Below the pieces are notes generated by a model. That model did not search any database and had not been told where the DNA came from. It saw only the letters and a list, made by a program, of their open reading frames with translations. Shown piece by piece: positions 35,725 to 47,899 of a DNA stretch of 64,000 bases (its first letter is position 1; every line of letters starts with the position of its first letter). Position numbers and translations under genes: made by a program. The DNA lies in contig NW_004454163.1 of NCBI RefSeq assembly GCF_000283155.1, positions 1,598,074 through 1,662,073 of the forward strand. The letters are read 5' to 3'. This DNA is from Ceratotherium simum simum. Taxonomy: Eukaryota > Chordata > Mammalia > Perissodactyla > Rhinocerotidae.

Positions 35725-38258
35725 ATACACTACAGTTCTTAACAAAATAACAGCAAATTAAATTGAGTAATACATAAGAATGTTAATACATCATAGCCGA
35801 GTGTTCTTATCAAAATCATGTAAGATTGGTTTAACATTCAAAAACCAACTGATATAGGGCCGGGATCCATGGCCAAGTGGTTCAAGTTTCACATGTTCCG
35901 CTTCGGTGGCCTGGGTTCAGATCCTGGGCGTGGACCTACTCCACTCACCAGCCATGCTGTGGTGGTGTCCCACATATATCAGGGCTGATATTCCTCAAGC
36001 AAAAAATGAGGAAGACTGGCAACAGATGTTAGCTCAGAGCAAATATTTCTCACCACAAAAAAATATGTATGATGATCTAAATATATGAATGAAAGCATTT
36101 GAAGAAATTCATCATTCATTCACAATTTAAAAAGAAAAACAAAACACAAAACAAACTTTCAGCAAACTGAAAACAGAAGGGAACTTCCTTGACCTCATAA
36201 AGGTTATCTATGAAAAACCTATAGTTTTCGTTATATGTAATGCTGAAAGCTTGAACACGTTATCCCTAATTACAGCAACGAGGCAAGAATGTCTGCTCTC
36301 ACTACTTTTCTTCCCTATGATACTGGAAGGCATAGCCAGAGAAATAAAGCAAGCAAATAAAGACTCAAGTATTTGAAAGCAGAAAGTAAAACTTTCATTA
36401 TTCACAGACGACATGAAGTATGCATAGAAATCCTAAGATACTAGACTTGTAAATAAATTCATGTAGTTTATATCATGCAAGGTCAATATGCAAAAAAATC
36501 AATTATATTTCTGTAAACTAGCAACAAATAATTGAAAATAAATTTTTAAATTACCATATACAGTATCTTGACAAACGTGAAATAGAAACGTGGAGGTCAT
36601 TGTAACAAGATACGTTCAAGCCTACTGCATTGAAAATGACAAAATATCATTGAGAGCTATTTAAGAAATAGATAAATGGACATATGTATCAGTTTTATGG
36701 AATGGAAAGTTCTATATTATTTAGATGTTAATTCTACCAAAATTGATCTATGAATTTAAATCATTCAAATTACCAGTAGGTAGTTTCGTCAAAATTAATA
36801 TGGTGCCTCATGCAAAGCACCTCAGCTCCGAAAATAATATTTAAAACAAGGAATAATGTTGGAGGACTTCTACTGCCTGATTTGAAGACATACTGTAAAG
36901 CTACATTAATCAAGTGAATGTGGTAGCTGTGTTAGGATAGACATATAGATCAATAGAACAGAGTAAAGAGCACAGAAATAGAGCCAGGCATGTATTTTTA
37001 ATTAATTTTGAAAGAGGGACCAAGGTCATTCAATGGGGAAAAAATGTTTTTCAATGAAGAATGCTGGATGAACTGGATATTCATATAAAAAATTAACTTC
37101 AACCCTTATCTCACACCGTACACAAAAACTAACTCTAACTGAATAATACACCTAAACATAAACCATAAAGGCTAAAGTCATAAACATTTCACAGGAAAAC
37201 TTTAGAGGGAAAAAGTCTTTTCAATTCTGAGGTAGGTGAAGATTTCTTAGGACAAAAAAGCACGTGATATATAAAAAAAACATAAATTGGATTTCATTAA
37301 AATTAAAAATGCTCTTCAAGCAACACCATTTAGAAAATTAAAAAACACTTAAGACACCGAAAGTATATCAAAAAAGGCTTTGCTTCCTAAATATACAAAG
37401 AAGTCTTGCAACTCAAGAAAAGGAGACAAACGATCATTAAAAATGGGCAAAATATTTGAACAGAAACTTCAAGAAAGAAGATATGTAACATCAACAGCAG
37501 GAAATGCAAATTGAAACCACAGTGGGATAGCACTACACATCAACTAGATTGCCTAAAATTTAAAAAGCCTGGCAACAACAAATTTTAACATGGTTGGGAA
37601 GCAACTAGAATCCTTACACATTGCTAGTAGAAATGTAAAATGTTTCACCTAACTTGCAATACCTTTGGTGATTTCTTATACAGTCACAAATACACTTACT
37701 ATATGACACTAAATGTCCTCTCCTTGGTATCTATCTAAGAAACATAAAAACATATAATCACAGGGAGATGTACACAAGAATGCCATAGAAACTGTATTCA
37801 TAATAGCCAAGAATTGGAAACAACTCAAGTATCTGCCAACATATGAACAGTAAACAAACTGTGGAAGATCCATACAATGCAATTCATTATATCCCTGAAA
37901 TGACATAAACTATTGATACACATAACAACACAGACGGAACTCAAAAACACACTGAAAAAAAGGAAGCCATGCATAAAAAGACTGCATATTCTATGTTTCC
38001 CTTTTTTTTTTGAAATTCAAGAGCCAGCAAAAATAATTCATAGTGATAGAAAGCACATCAGTGATAGTCTAGGGCCAGAATTGGGGGAATTTACTGTAGA
38101 GGAGTATGGGGAAACTTTTGGGGATGATAGAAGTACTCTCCTAATTGTGGTCATGGTTACAAAAGCATATACTTACATCAAAAATCATCAAGTTGTACAA
38201 TTAAAATGAGTACATTCTATGATATACAATTATAATTCAAAACTTGTTTAAAAATTGA
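35725..38258 (+). mobile_element. L1 ORF2 (RT to C-terminus) and 3' UTR, sense, decayed
   Basis: A long stretch follows L1 in order. It includes the start of the RT region (35735-35856), then, after an inserted ERE, RT-derived text including the area of the conserved catalytic aspartates (about 36385-36420), the C-terminal part of ORF2 (36850-37900) and the 3' UTR ending near CAATTATAATTCAAAACTTG. Stops in every frame and indels rule out a working reverse transcriptase. There is no clear A tail or target-site duplication. Confidence 0.88.
35857..36062 (+). mobile_element. ERE SINE, sense, inserted in L1 ORF2
   Basis: Starts GGGCCGGGATCCATGGCC. A-box-like TGGCCAAGTGG lies at 35870-35880 and B-box-like GGTTCAGATCC at 35914-35924. 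It ends in a short A run. No convincing target-site duplication remains. It carries only one tail module (CAACAGATGTTAGCTCAGAG). Confidence 0.88.
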
Positions 38259-39895
38259 TGACGTATGTGGAGCACTGGGCAATTTTAGGAATGATATCTT
38301 GGGAAGGTGAAAGGCATTGAGATCCAAGTGGTGAGACTGGATTTAGAGAGTAGCATACTTTATTTATTATAAGCACAAAGATGTCAGAGTAAGTAGGTAC
38401 AGGTTGAAAGGAAACTATTATAGGATTTTTAAAATTGCTTTATTTTATCAATGAAATAAGATGAGACTGGCTTTGGTGAAGGGGTATAGGAAGACTATGA
38501 AAAGAGGATACAGGAGAGTAGAAATATGAATTAACAAGAGAGTGTAGAGTAGCCACCCAGAACCAATGGTCCACTTTAAGTTTAGGAGTCTTGAACGTAA
38601 CATGAAATTAGTCAGCTGGTTGTATGTCTTTTCTATAGTCATACTGAGATTTTGGATACAGTTTTGGAGTAGAGACATTGAAAGGTAATCTGTGTTTAGC
38701 GTATAGTTTAGTTATTGTTTGTTTTTGTCAGGTGAATAAGCAGAGGAGAGAGGATTGGCTTTTTTAGAAAGAAGCACAATTTGCTACAACCAATGCAAGA
38801 GGTGGGGATGATTTCTTAGACAAGAGTTGACACAGCAGGGAAAGAAATGCAAGTATGAAAATCCAAAGGCAGTTTACAAAAGAAAGAAAAGAAACAGTAG
38901 GACAAGGAGATAGATTTAGGGATAATGGACACTGGAGGAGGAGTAGGGGAGAAAAATGAACTTTAAAGGATAGCTTCTTGAAGAGCCGCCAGAAATGAAC
39001 TCAGCAAAAAACACGAATAAAGGGGCATCTACTTCTACGTTCAGAAAAGTCTCAGAGAAGAGATGTTGGCCTAATCTTGAAGCCCAGGGCCAGTCTCTTC
39101 ACTTGTGCTCTGTATTTCTTCTAGGTTTAAGGCCCTGAACCACGTATGATCATTGTTACTATTTTTTATCATAATTATGCTACTCTTCTATATTGCTTAA
39201 AATTTGGCAGAACTTCTACTAAATTTATAGTGTATGCCAATGTCATTATACAGAACACATGTTTGGGAGCAAGTAAATGTATTCCCGTTGGTTTAATACA
39301 ATGCAATTGCTCATTTATTAGCATTGCCATATGTGCACTACTTTTATACAAGGAAGACTGTTCTTATAACTGAGGGGAAAACTGCACATTATAATTAAAA
39401 ATGACAAGTAATGTGGACTTGATTATATTATATATTAATGACTTGTCACTCTTGTTAATATAACAGTCACCAAATTATAACAATATTAAAGAAATATTAC
39501 TAAAGAAATATTTGAAGTACATCATAAATACTTGGAGTATTGCATGGTTTTTCCAATGTTAATTCTTTTAATCAAAGATTTCAACGTGATAGACATTTTT
39601 TCGGGGGTGACTTCCATTCAAGAACTAGATGCTCAGTGATAAATGTTGGCAAAGCCAATAAGTTACTCAAGATACTAGCATACAAAAGACTGCATACTGA
39701 AAACAATTTGATGTAGTAGATTTAATGAGGTAGCAAAGATATTTTCATATAGCAAATATTTACATATGTATGGTCAGGAATAAGTAAACTAACAAGAGGC
39801 AGCCAAATGCAATAGCAGGGAGTCTTTAAAACCCCTAGGTCTTAAGTGGCAAAAAAACGATAATAGTTATAAGAACCCTGTTGAAAGGTGGTGCC
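38259..39895. other. unclassified sequence
   Basis: No gene recognised. Parts of 38260-39010 read like an unnamed old purine-rich repeat. The rest is AT-rich. Confidence 0.4.
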
Positions 39896-39899
39896 ATGG

Positions 39900-40165
39900 A
39901 AAAGACTTCCAAGGGAGCTATAACTCTAGACACATGCAGCAACTGGCAGAATTGTGTTGAGGTGGGTAAAGGAAGGAAATTATAGAATCCCTGGGCTCTT
40001 TTCACTGCCCTCTGATTTCCTACCAATGTCTTCCATTGGGCAAATCCAACAGGAAGCCGAAGTGTTAGACAATCCAGGAGATAGAGCACATAGCTGTCAC
40101 CTCCAGCATAATACAGCAAGGCAGAGAAAGACAGAGGATGTTTCTGGGGGAGGCAAACAAAAAAA
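39900..40165 (+). mobile_element. old interspersed repeat, family not named
   Basis: Phrases such as CCTACCAATGTCTTCCATTGGG followed by AATCCAACAGGAAGCC and GGCAGAGAAAGACAGAGG belong to a mammalian repeat type that I recognise but cannot label. The 137-codon forward frame from 39954 starts in this block and runs on into the L1 end at 40285, so it is not a gene. Confidence 0.4.
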
Positions 40166-40284
40166 CCACCTTAAGACAACAATAATCTTTCATAAATCAA
40201 AAGTAGCATGCATGGAATTTTCCAAAGCAAGCCCATACTCCTATCATCTTTTACACATGTTATCCTGGGAAACACACTATTTTT

Positions 40285-40342
40285 ATTTGACTAAACTTAC
40301 ACAATGTTATATGTCAATTATATCTCAACAAAATTGGAAAAA
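40285..40342 (+). mobile_element. short L1 3' terminus, sense
   Basis: CTTACACAATGTTATATGTC and the following AATTATATCTCAACAAAATT are the classic L1 3' end. Confidence 0.65.
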
Positions 40343-40835
40343 AGTATATATCAAAACCAATTTATAAATGTCTCTTCATGACAGCCTTAACCTATGAAGA
40401 GTGGCTATGATGGAGGATATCCAGTATACAATACATCTAATTGTTACTTTTCTCTCTCAGTAGCTAATGGGCTGGCTAGATGCAAAGAAGAAGCAAAATT
40501 GAGGAGTGGTAGAAGAATGTCAGGGGAAGGCTAATGTCATACGTTTCAATATAGACCCAATACATGAAAATATCCAAATCTATATAAATGCTCATCAGAA
40601 GTTCCTTACTGAGAAAGATGTTCTATATAATCAGTTAGGCAGGCTGATCACTCTGTAGATGTCAGTCCTCCACCTTCTGTCTACAACACAGAACCACAGG
40701 GTGTTGTTTACTAGGCTCATGTATAAAGCAGGCATGATGTAAGACTGGAGGCCATGCATAGTCTGGGCAGCACAGACATCCCCTAATCAAGTCCTGCATT
40801 TTGAGCCTTCAGTTCCCTTTTAAAAGCAACCAACC

Positions 40836-41014
40836 TGGGCCGTCCCAGTGGCTTAGTGGTTAAGTGCGCGCGCTCCGCTGCTGGTGGCCCAGGTTCTGAT
40901 CCCGGGTGCTCACCAACCCACCGCTTCTCCGGCCGTGCTGAGGCCGCGTCCCACATACCGCAACTAGAAGGATGTGCAGCTATAACATACAACTATCTAC
41001 TGGGGCTTTGGGGG

Positions 41015-41046
<32 letters not shown>

Positions 41047-41047
41047 C
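40836..41047 (+). mobile_element. ERE SINE, full length, well preserved, sense
   Basis: A box TGGCTTAGTGG (40849-40859) and B box GGTTCTGATCC (40892-40902) are intact, followed by the ERE body (CAACTAGAAGGATGTGCAGC) and a pure A run ending at 41046. A perfect 17-base target-site duplication, TTTAAAAGCAACCAACC, lies at 40819-40835 and 41048-41064. This is the freshest-looking insertion in the window. Confidence 0.96.
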
Positions 41048-43616
41048 TTTAAAAGCAACCAACCCCCTTCCTGGCTGTGGCACCATACAGAAAGGAAATC
41101 TGCTATCTGGGGACAAATTACTTTAGTGCCATTACATCACGTTTTGGCTAGCCATTCATTCTTACACAATAATTACTTAATACAGATTTGAATTTGGTTT
41201 CTCTGATCTTCATGATTCTTCCAGAATCACCATCTGACTACTTTATATATTATCAGTGCATTTCCATCTGTATTAATTCCAGCCAAGGAAGTCATTTGCC
41301 AGCCAAGGAAAGGAATCAATGGACTGGTATCCATGAGATTCACTGGTTCAATCTCAGCTTGACTAATACCCTGATGGAATGAGTTATTGATGATTTTTAT
41401 AGGGCGCTAGTAGAGAGACAATACATTAAAAGACTGAGTTATTAATTGAAAAATGAAGTATATGTCTCTAGCCAGGTACTAACATATAGAGCTCTCTCTC
41501 CCATGAGCCATATAAGTGTTGAGGAATCAAAAAGTAAAGTGAGTGCCTCTTATCACCTAATGATGCACTAAAATATATTTCTTCTTGCCTCTTTCATTCT
41601 GGGCTCTTTGGGTCTGGAAGAAACTTTTTATGATTGCTCCTGGTTATTGCCGATTGATTCATGTGAGGAAATGAGACTCCAAATCTGATGCATAGATTCT
41701 CCATCCCAAGAACTCAGAATTTGCACAAAGAAATCTGAGACTGGGTGCTGCTAAAGTTGATTTAGGTCTATGGCTGTGCTCCAGGGAAAAGACGCATCAA
41801 CTACTACTGTTGTTAGGGTTTTTATATAGTGCATAATCTCCCCTTCCCAAAGCTGCCTTTCCCTTTTGTTCCCTTCTCTGCCCAAAGCTAATACTGCCAT
41901 GCATTTAATGAAAAATATGATGATCTTCCAATAAATATTTTTTTTGCATAAGAAAATCTGTCTTTTATCTACATCTAAAAGATTCTTAACTGACAAATAA
42001 TTAGAATATATTTGCATTGTTTCCATTTAACCAGTTCTAAGTATTCTATCAAATGAGAAAATATTTGCAAAGTAGAAAGTGTTCTGCAAAGTTGAAAAGT
42101 CTAATAAAATGTTTTTTATTATATTTGTTCTATTATTACATTTTACAAAAGAACATGATATTTAAAAAAAACTTTAATAGTAATTACATTTTAAAAGCTG
42201 ATGTTTGATAAACAAAAAAAACCATATTGGCATTCCGTATTGATGTAACAAGGGATAATTTGTTAAGGAAATAATCTATATATCACATGTAATCATATGC
42301 TAACAGTAGTAATTAAATGAAAAAGATAGCACATCTGATATTTTGGAGAAAATAATTTTATGTATCGTGTTTAAATGATATCAGGGCAAAATTAAATTAG
42401 ATGAATTGTATGCTGAGTGTAACTACAGGATAGTTTGATCAAATGACAGCTATAAACAGTAGTAGATGTTACTTAAAACTATTTTTCATAAGAAAATCAC
42501 TTAAAAATAATACTCAGCAATTATTCTTTGTATATTTATTTGTCAAATTAGTAAAAATCTCAGATAAAGCTAAGAGTTATTAGTACAAACACTATATATA
42601 ATATGATATTTACATTTTACACAATATATTTATAGATAAGAAATAAGTATTTGGTAGATTTTACTTTACTTTTCCATCAATCAGACAATAAAGATATTAT
42701 TTTGTACTTATTTTTCTCTTCTTCATTTTAATACCAATATATCCATTAATTATACTTATTATATTACTGACTCAGTTCATTTAACAAGCAATTAAGAATG
42801 TGTATTATGTGATACTATCAACTAATACCGGATATAAGGTGTGTATAGAGATAGATTATAAATACATAATTTTTGTTTGCTAGTAAGACACAAGTTAACA
42901 GCATAATAAGCTACAAAAGCAGCTCCTATAGCAATAGAGAGTGATGGAAAGATTTTGAGTAAGGGTACTTATATAATTTATGTTCTGGAAATATCTCCCT
43001 GCCAGTAGTGTGAACTCTAGATAAGAGGGCTACAACAATGGAGGTGATAAAGAGGCATGTAGACTCTAGGATTTTATCTTATTTACAATCTAAAATAAGC
43101 TAGCCTTCTTAGTTTGTTACTTGCTGACTCATTGATCATAGAGGAAAACATGAGAGACCTGGATCAGAGCCAAAGAACTTTACTATTCATGGCAAAATCA
43201 ATACAAAAAAATTCAAGTTCATTTGCAATGGTTTCCCATACCCTCTGTTCCCCTCCTCCATGTCCCACAGAGGAGACACAAAGGGCCTATTATGAATGCC
43301 TGCACACATTGAGTTGCATTACAGAAGGAAAATACTAAGCTGGAGAGATTTACCACATTTATAGTTGATGGAAGCAAGCCATCTCATTTCTCAAACACGA
43401 TCCTTAGAAATGGCCTGGGTAAAGAGTGGTCAAGGCCTTGCATTCTTGGCATAACCAGCAAGAACTTGAAGGCCATTCTTAGGGTCCATGGTAGACTGTC
43501 TCCCCCAACAGAGCAGGAGGGCAGTTAGGAATTAGCTCTGTGTTCCTGAACCAGGACATTAATGGTGAGGATGTGGATAACAGAACAATACTGACAAGAA
43601 GAAAAATGCTAAAGCT

Positions 43617-43702
43617 ATGAATATATATATAATCTTATATATATGTACATATACACACACACATACATAAACACACATACACATGTTTGTGTATGTATCT
43701 GT
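43617..43702. repeat. (TA)n/(CA)n compound microsatellite
   Basis: ATATATATAT, then TATATATATG, then CACACACACACATACATAAACAC. Imperfect. Confidence 0.9.
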
Positions 43703-43704
43703 AA

Positions 43705-43825
43705 AATTTCATTTAGTCTTCAAAATAAATCTATAAAGAATATATTACCCACGTCTCACAGATAAGGAAACACCATTTGAACCCAGACATGCCTGACTTT
43801 GAAACTTGTTCTCTTTTACTACAAA
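43705..43825 (-). mobile_element. MIR/L2-like fragment, antisense
   Basis: The order CATTTAGTCTTCAAAATAAAT.. , ..CTCACAGATAAGGAAACACC.. , ..GAACCCAGACATGCCTGACTT follows the antisense MIR layout. Confidence 0.55.
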
Positions 43826-44499
43826 TGGAAGAGTTTTTAGCATAAAATACCAAAAATTGTAATAAAATAGCAAATACTAATAGCAATTAATGGAGAATTT
43901 GATATAAATAGTAATAACAAAAAGCAAAATTGAGGATTACCTTGCCATTAATTAATGTTGATAAGATTCAACTAAGAAGTTTTGATTGATTGTTTTAGAA
44001 GTAAGTTGATAAGGGTTTCAAGATTGGTCTGTGAAGTCTTCAGGTATCAAGGAGGCAATTGGATATGGGTTTAATCATTTCATAGGGTTTATAGAGTTCA
44101 AAAGAGATGACATGGCCAAATATTAAAAGAAAAGGGTGTCATCTATATAGGCTATTGTACTCTATGATTGTTCATCTAAGTTTTTATTAGCAAATTTGAT
44201 TCTCTTGAGATCTTATCCTTTTCCTTCATTCACACAGCAAAATCTTTTAGAAATCTTTTTGCTCCGTTACTTTACCCAATCAGTTAAATTATGCTAGAAA
44301 AAAAATCAATCAACATTACAGATTTGTGACATTAAAACTGTCTCCAACTTTAGCTGATTACCACAGGGCCACCCACCTTTTTGCTTATACTCTATGCGCC
44401 TTTTCCATCCCTGACTCTTCCTGATCTCCACTATTCCCTTATGTCTCCCAACTAAATCCCTGTCTCACTTTTGGCAATTAACATTAATTTCTATTTTTG

Positions 44500-46080
44500 C
44501 AATAAAATTGACACTATTTTTACTGTCTTTCTTTATTCCCTTGCACAACATCTTATCTAAAACTCCAAGACTCTCCTTTCTTTGCATTTCAGAAGATGAG
44601 GGTGCCCTTTCTTTTTTTAAGGAAAATCATCCATTTTTGCCCTTGAACTCTCATTTCTTCTTACCTCTTATAAAACCTTGCCTTATCAATCATTTTCTTT
44701 CTCTTCTTTATTACTCACTAAGCTATTTGGGTTTTTTCTCTTCAACTAGAAACTTGCTTAATATTATACATATATCTCCCGACTCCAAAACACCTTCTAG
44801 ATTCCATCTTATTTATCTTTTCACTTTTCCATCTACACTTCTTGAGATTAATCTAACTTCCTAGATTCATCGCCACATAGTTTATTAGCTCCTCGACTGA
44901 CTGCCATCTAACTTTTGAATCACCAGTCTGCTAAACCTGTTCTCCTAAAGCCGACAATAACATTTTCTTTCTCCACATCTCACTAGTCCTACAGTTAGTT
45001 GCATTTCAATCATTTTTTAAACTTTATCTCTCTGTAGCACCTAGCAATGTCAAAAACAACTTTTTTCTTGATATTGCTTTCAAATTGACTTCCATGAAAC
45101 CACACATTCTTGATTCCTCTCCTACATTTCTCATGGTTTCTGCTCTGTCTCCTTCCTGAGCCCACTTCTGACAAGTGCTGGTCCGCTTCTCAGTCTGCAC
45201 ACCCCCTTTGGGTGATTGTATATACCACCATGGCTTCAACTACTTTTTATGTATAAAGAATTCCCAAATATATATTTCAAGCCTAGAATTTTTTCTGAAC
45301 TTCAACCACCAAAAGTTCACTGGATATCTTTACTTGGATGCTCTATAGGAACCATAAACTCAGACGATCCAGAGACGTCTTATCTTCCTTTCACATCTCC
45401 TCATCCTTTATAAAACCTTATACAAACCTCATTTTAGTTTTTGGCACTGCCATGCAATGAGTAGAGGATGACAGAAACTTTGGAATTACCCCTTTCGCTC
45501 CTATTTCCTCATCTTCCATATCCTCTCTATTAAGTTCATATCCCTTCCATGGCCCTAGTTCAGGCACTCATTATTTCTTACTTTAAAACATGCAACAGCT
45601 TCTGACTTAGTTTTCTATATCGGGTCACATTCTCCTTAAATCCATCAACTGTACAATTGTCTATAATGCTACTCTGACCACTTGCTTCTCTTCTATGAAT
45701 TCTTCAATGATTCCCGCTATGAACAGGATGAGATTCAGACTCTAACATGTCTCACTGAATAGTTAGCCCTCTGACCATGCTTCCCTCTATTGTTTTAATT
45801 CTTGCAACTTTGGCCACTCATGTCATGATTCATCAAACTGAACTTCTTATATAACTTGCTTCCCTGTTTGTCTCATGTCTGTTTGTCCTGGAATGTCTCC
45901 CTCATTTTCATCCATTAAGACCAAGCTCCCATGTCACCACTTGGGGAAGCGTTCTCCAAGTTTTTCTTTCTAGTTTAAAGTCCTTTTCTAGTTGTTTGGT
46001 AATACTCTGAATACTTTGCTGCCACTGTTAAAAGCACTCTAAGTTTCCTACTACATTATCCTATAATTATATTTTCATGT
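44500..46080 (+). mobile_element. L2 LINE, sense, about 1.6 kb
   Basis: Pyrimidine-rich sequence follows L2 in order: RT-region text, including a degraded counterpart of the CR1/L2-type LDLSAAFDTVDH motif at about 45020-45080, then GGATGCTCTATAGG-type and ACCAAGCTCCCATGTCACC-type phrases toward the 3' end. It does not reach the usual L2 terminal repeat. The 118-codon forward frame at 44508-44864 is an L2-derived open stretch without a coding start or intact motif. Confidence 0.65.
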
Positions 46081-47423
46081 GATCAGTGGTCTCTAATGTG
46101 TGGTGCACACATTAAGGAGCATAAAAGTAATGGGTGGAAAATTATAGAATTGTCTATTGATTTTTGCTTTTAACTTTAGTTTCTCAATTTCTATTTGTTT
46201 CTCTAAAATCTACACATCCTGTTACCATAAGGTGCTATATATATAAGTAAATTAACACATATTAGGGACATAAGCTGAAAAATTTTCAAATGGCAGGATA
46301 ATATCAATACATTTGAAGCCCTCTGCCTTCCTCAACCACAGTTTCCATGAGGCAGGGGCTGTGGTATTTCAACTTGGTGTTTTAAGCCTCTAGCTGAGGG
46401 ACTGCTTTCATTTAAGCCAGTGTGTTTCTTGAAGTGTTATTCTTAGGCCACTTGGGAAAGTTTTCCCTGGTATCCTGGGGCCTCCTGAATCAAAATTCCT
46501 AATTGTATAGCTTATAAATTTCTTTTTAACCAGTAGTCTGATATGATCTTTACAGATATTGAAGTCTTAAATCAATCACAAATGGTAAGCATTCAACACG
46601 CTCTTATGTGGTATTTAAAGTTTGAATACACAGAGGTGTTCACTTAGCATAACACAGAGCTATTGCCAGTTGTACAGGCTAGCTTAGATTGGAGATGTGA
46701 CAGGACTTAAGAGAGAAAATGAACAGAGCCTTAGAAAATGGTGGACTGGAATAGCATGGATGAACTGGGATTTTAACAATGAAAATAATGAGAAGAATAG
46801 GAAGAATTAATACGTTGATAAAGTTTCTAAGTGCAACTCTGGTTAAGTTTCTCTGTAGGCATCTGTACCTTTGTAAATCTGTGTTCCAGATGCTCATATA
46901 ATGTGGAAAACACATTAAAAACAACAAATATTTGTTCAATATGTATTATAATTAACCAGTATTTTCAACTGTAAAAGTCCCCACTCCCCCAAAAATTAAT
47001 GAAAGAATTTTCTCTTGGACAGATACATAGGAAGTTGTCCACTCAAATCCTGTACTTCTAAGAGTCTTTGCAGATGAGGTCTTGGATCAATATCACTTGG
47101 AGCTACCAATTAATCTCAACTTGATTAAAATTTAAAATATGGGAGAGAACACAATTCTAGCGTGACATTAAAATCAATGCCTTTATTGATGCAACAACAA
47201 GGAAAGTGAAGTTGGCATTATTTGTTCCTTCTTTGGGCTTCTCTAGAGCATGATGAGGAGTTCTCTGTGAGCATATTATCTCCTCTGATATTCACATATC
47301 TCTCAAATATGTTCTTCTCGGGGAAATGGATATCTCACTATCTAGAATACAGTTTACATTTTTAATTAGAAAAACAACTGTGAGATAAAGGGTTCATAAA
47401 GTATTTTGAGTGCTCTTATTATG
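46081..47423. other. unclassified sequence
   Basis: The start of this stretch (GATCAGTGGTCTCTAATGTG) and the patch near 46490-46570 weakly resemble hAT/MER termini. No gene seen. Confidence 0.35.
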
Positions 47424-47500
47424 CAGATGTTAGCCCAGGGCCAATCTTCCTCAGGAAAAAGGGGAGGATTGGCATGGATGTCAGCTCAGGGCTAATCTTC
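47424..47500 (+). mobile_element. 5'-truncated ERE tail
   Basis: Only the two tail modules remain (CAGATGTTAGCCCAGGGCC and GATGTCAGCTCAGGGCT), joined by CCTCAGGAAAAAGGGG. They lead directly into a CA run. Confidence 0.85.
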
Positions 47501-47520
47501 CACACACACACACACACACA
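47501..47520. repeat. (CA)10 microsatellite
   Basis: Perfect 20-base CA run grown from the 3' tail of the truncated ERE. Confidence 0.96.
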
Positions 47521-47899
47521 AACAGAGAGAATCAAAGACTTCAAATTGTTAACACAGTTTAGCGTCTATTTTCCTCTTCTACTCATATGTAATCCCCACT
47601 TAATAAATTCATGTATCTGCCTTCATAAAAATAATCTTAATCTCTCCTCAAAAAAGTGGATACACAAAGTCCCATCAGTCTTTGCATTCATCTCAGATCC
47701 GGGATTTCCTATGCATGAGAAATCCTGCCCATCAGTTTTTAATGTGTCTTCTCGAGATTTGGTGAGGGTTCTTTAGATGTAGTATAACCCAAAACTTTAT
47801 GGCTGAGATGTCTGAGCCCTTAATTTTCTGCCATTATTGGGTTCCTATAGTCTTCTATTGTCCTTTAGTTTTGAACATTGAAGCATAATGGGACATAAA

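Larger units (their letters stand above)
41065..44485. other. AT-rich unique sequence
   Basis: No gene or named large repeat seen. A TA/CA microsatellite lies at 43617-43702 and a MIR/L2-like antisense fragment at about 43705-43825. The frame at 43114-43338 shows no recognisable protein. Confidence 0.45.

Noticed and set aside
36120..37900. Functional reverse transcriptase
   Set aside because: L1 ORF2 order is clear but stops and indels occur in every frame.
39954..40367. 137-codon forward frame, longest real one in the window
   Set aside because: It starts in an old interspersed repeat, runs into an L1 3' terminus, and shows no domain or splice context.
44508..44864. 118-codon forward frame
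   Set aside because: Lies within decayed L2 sequence. The pyrimidine-rich composition explains the lack of stops.
46490..46570. Possible MER5 fragment
   Set aside because: Too short and too diverged to support over chance.
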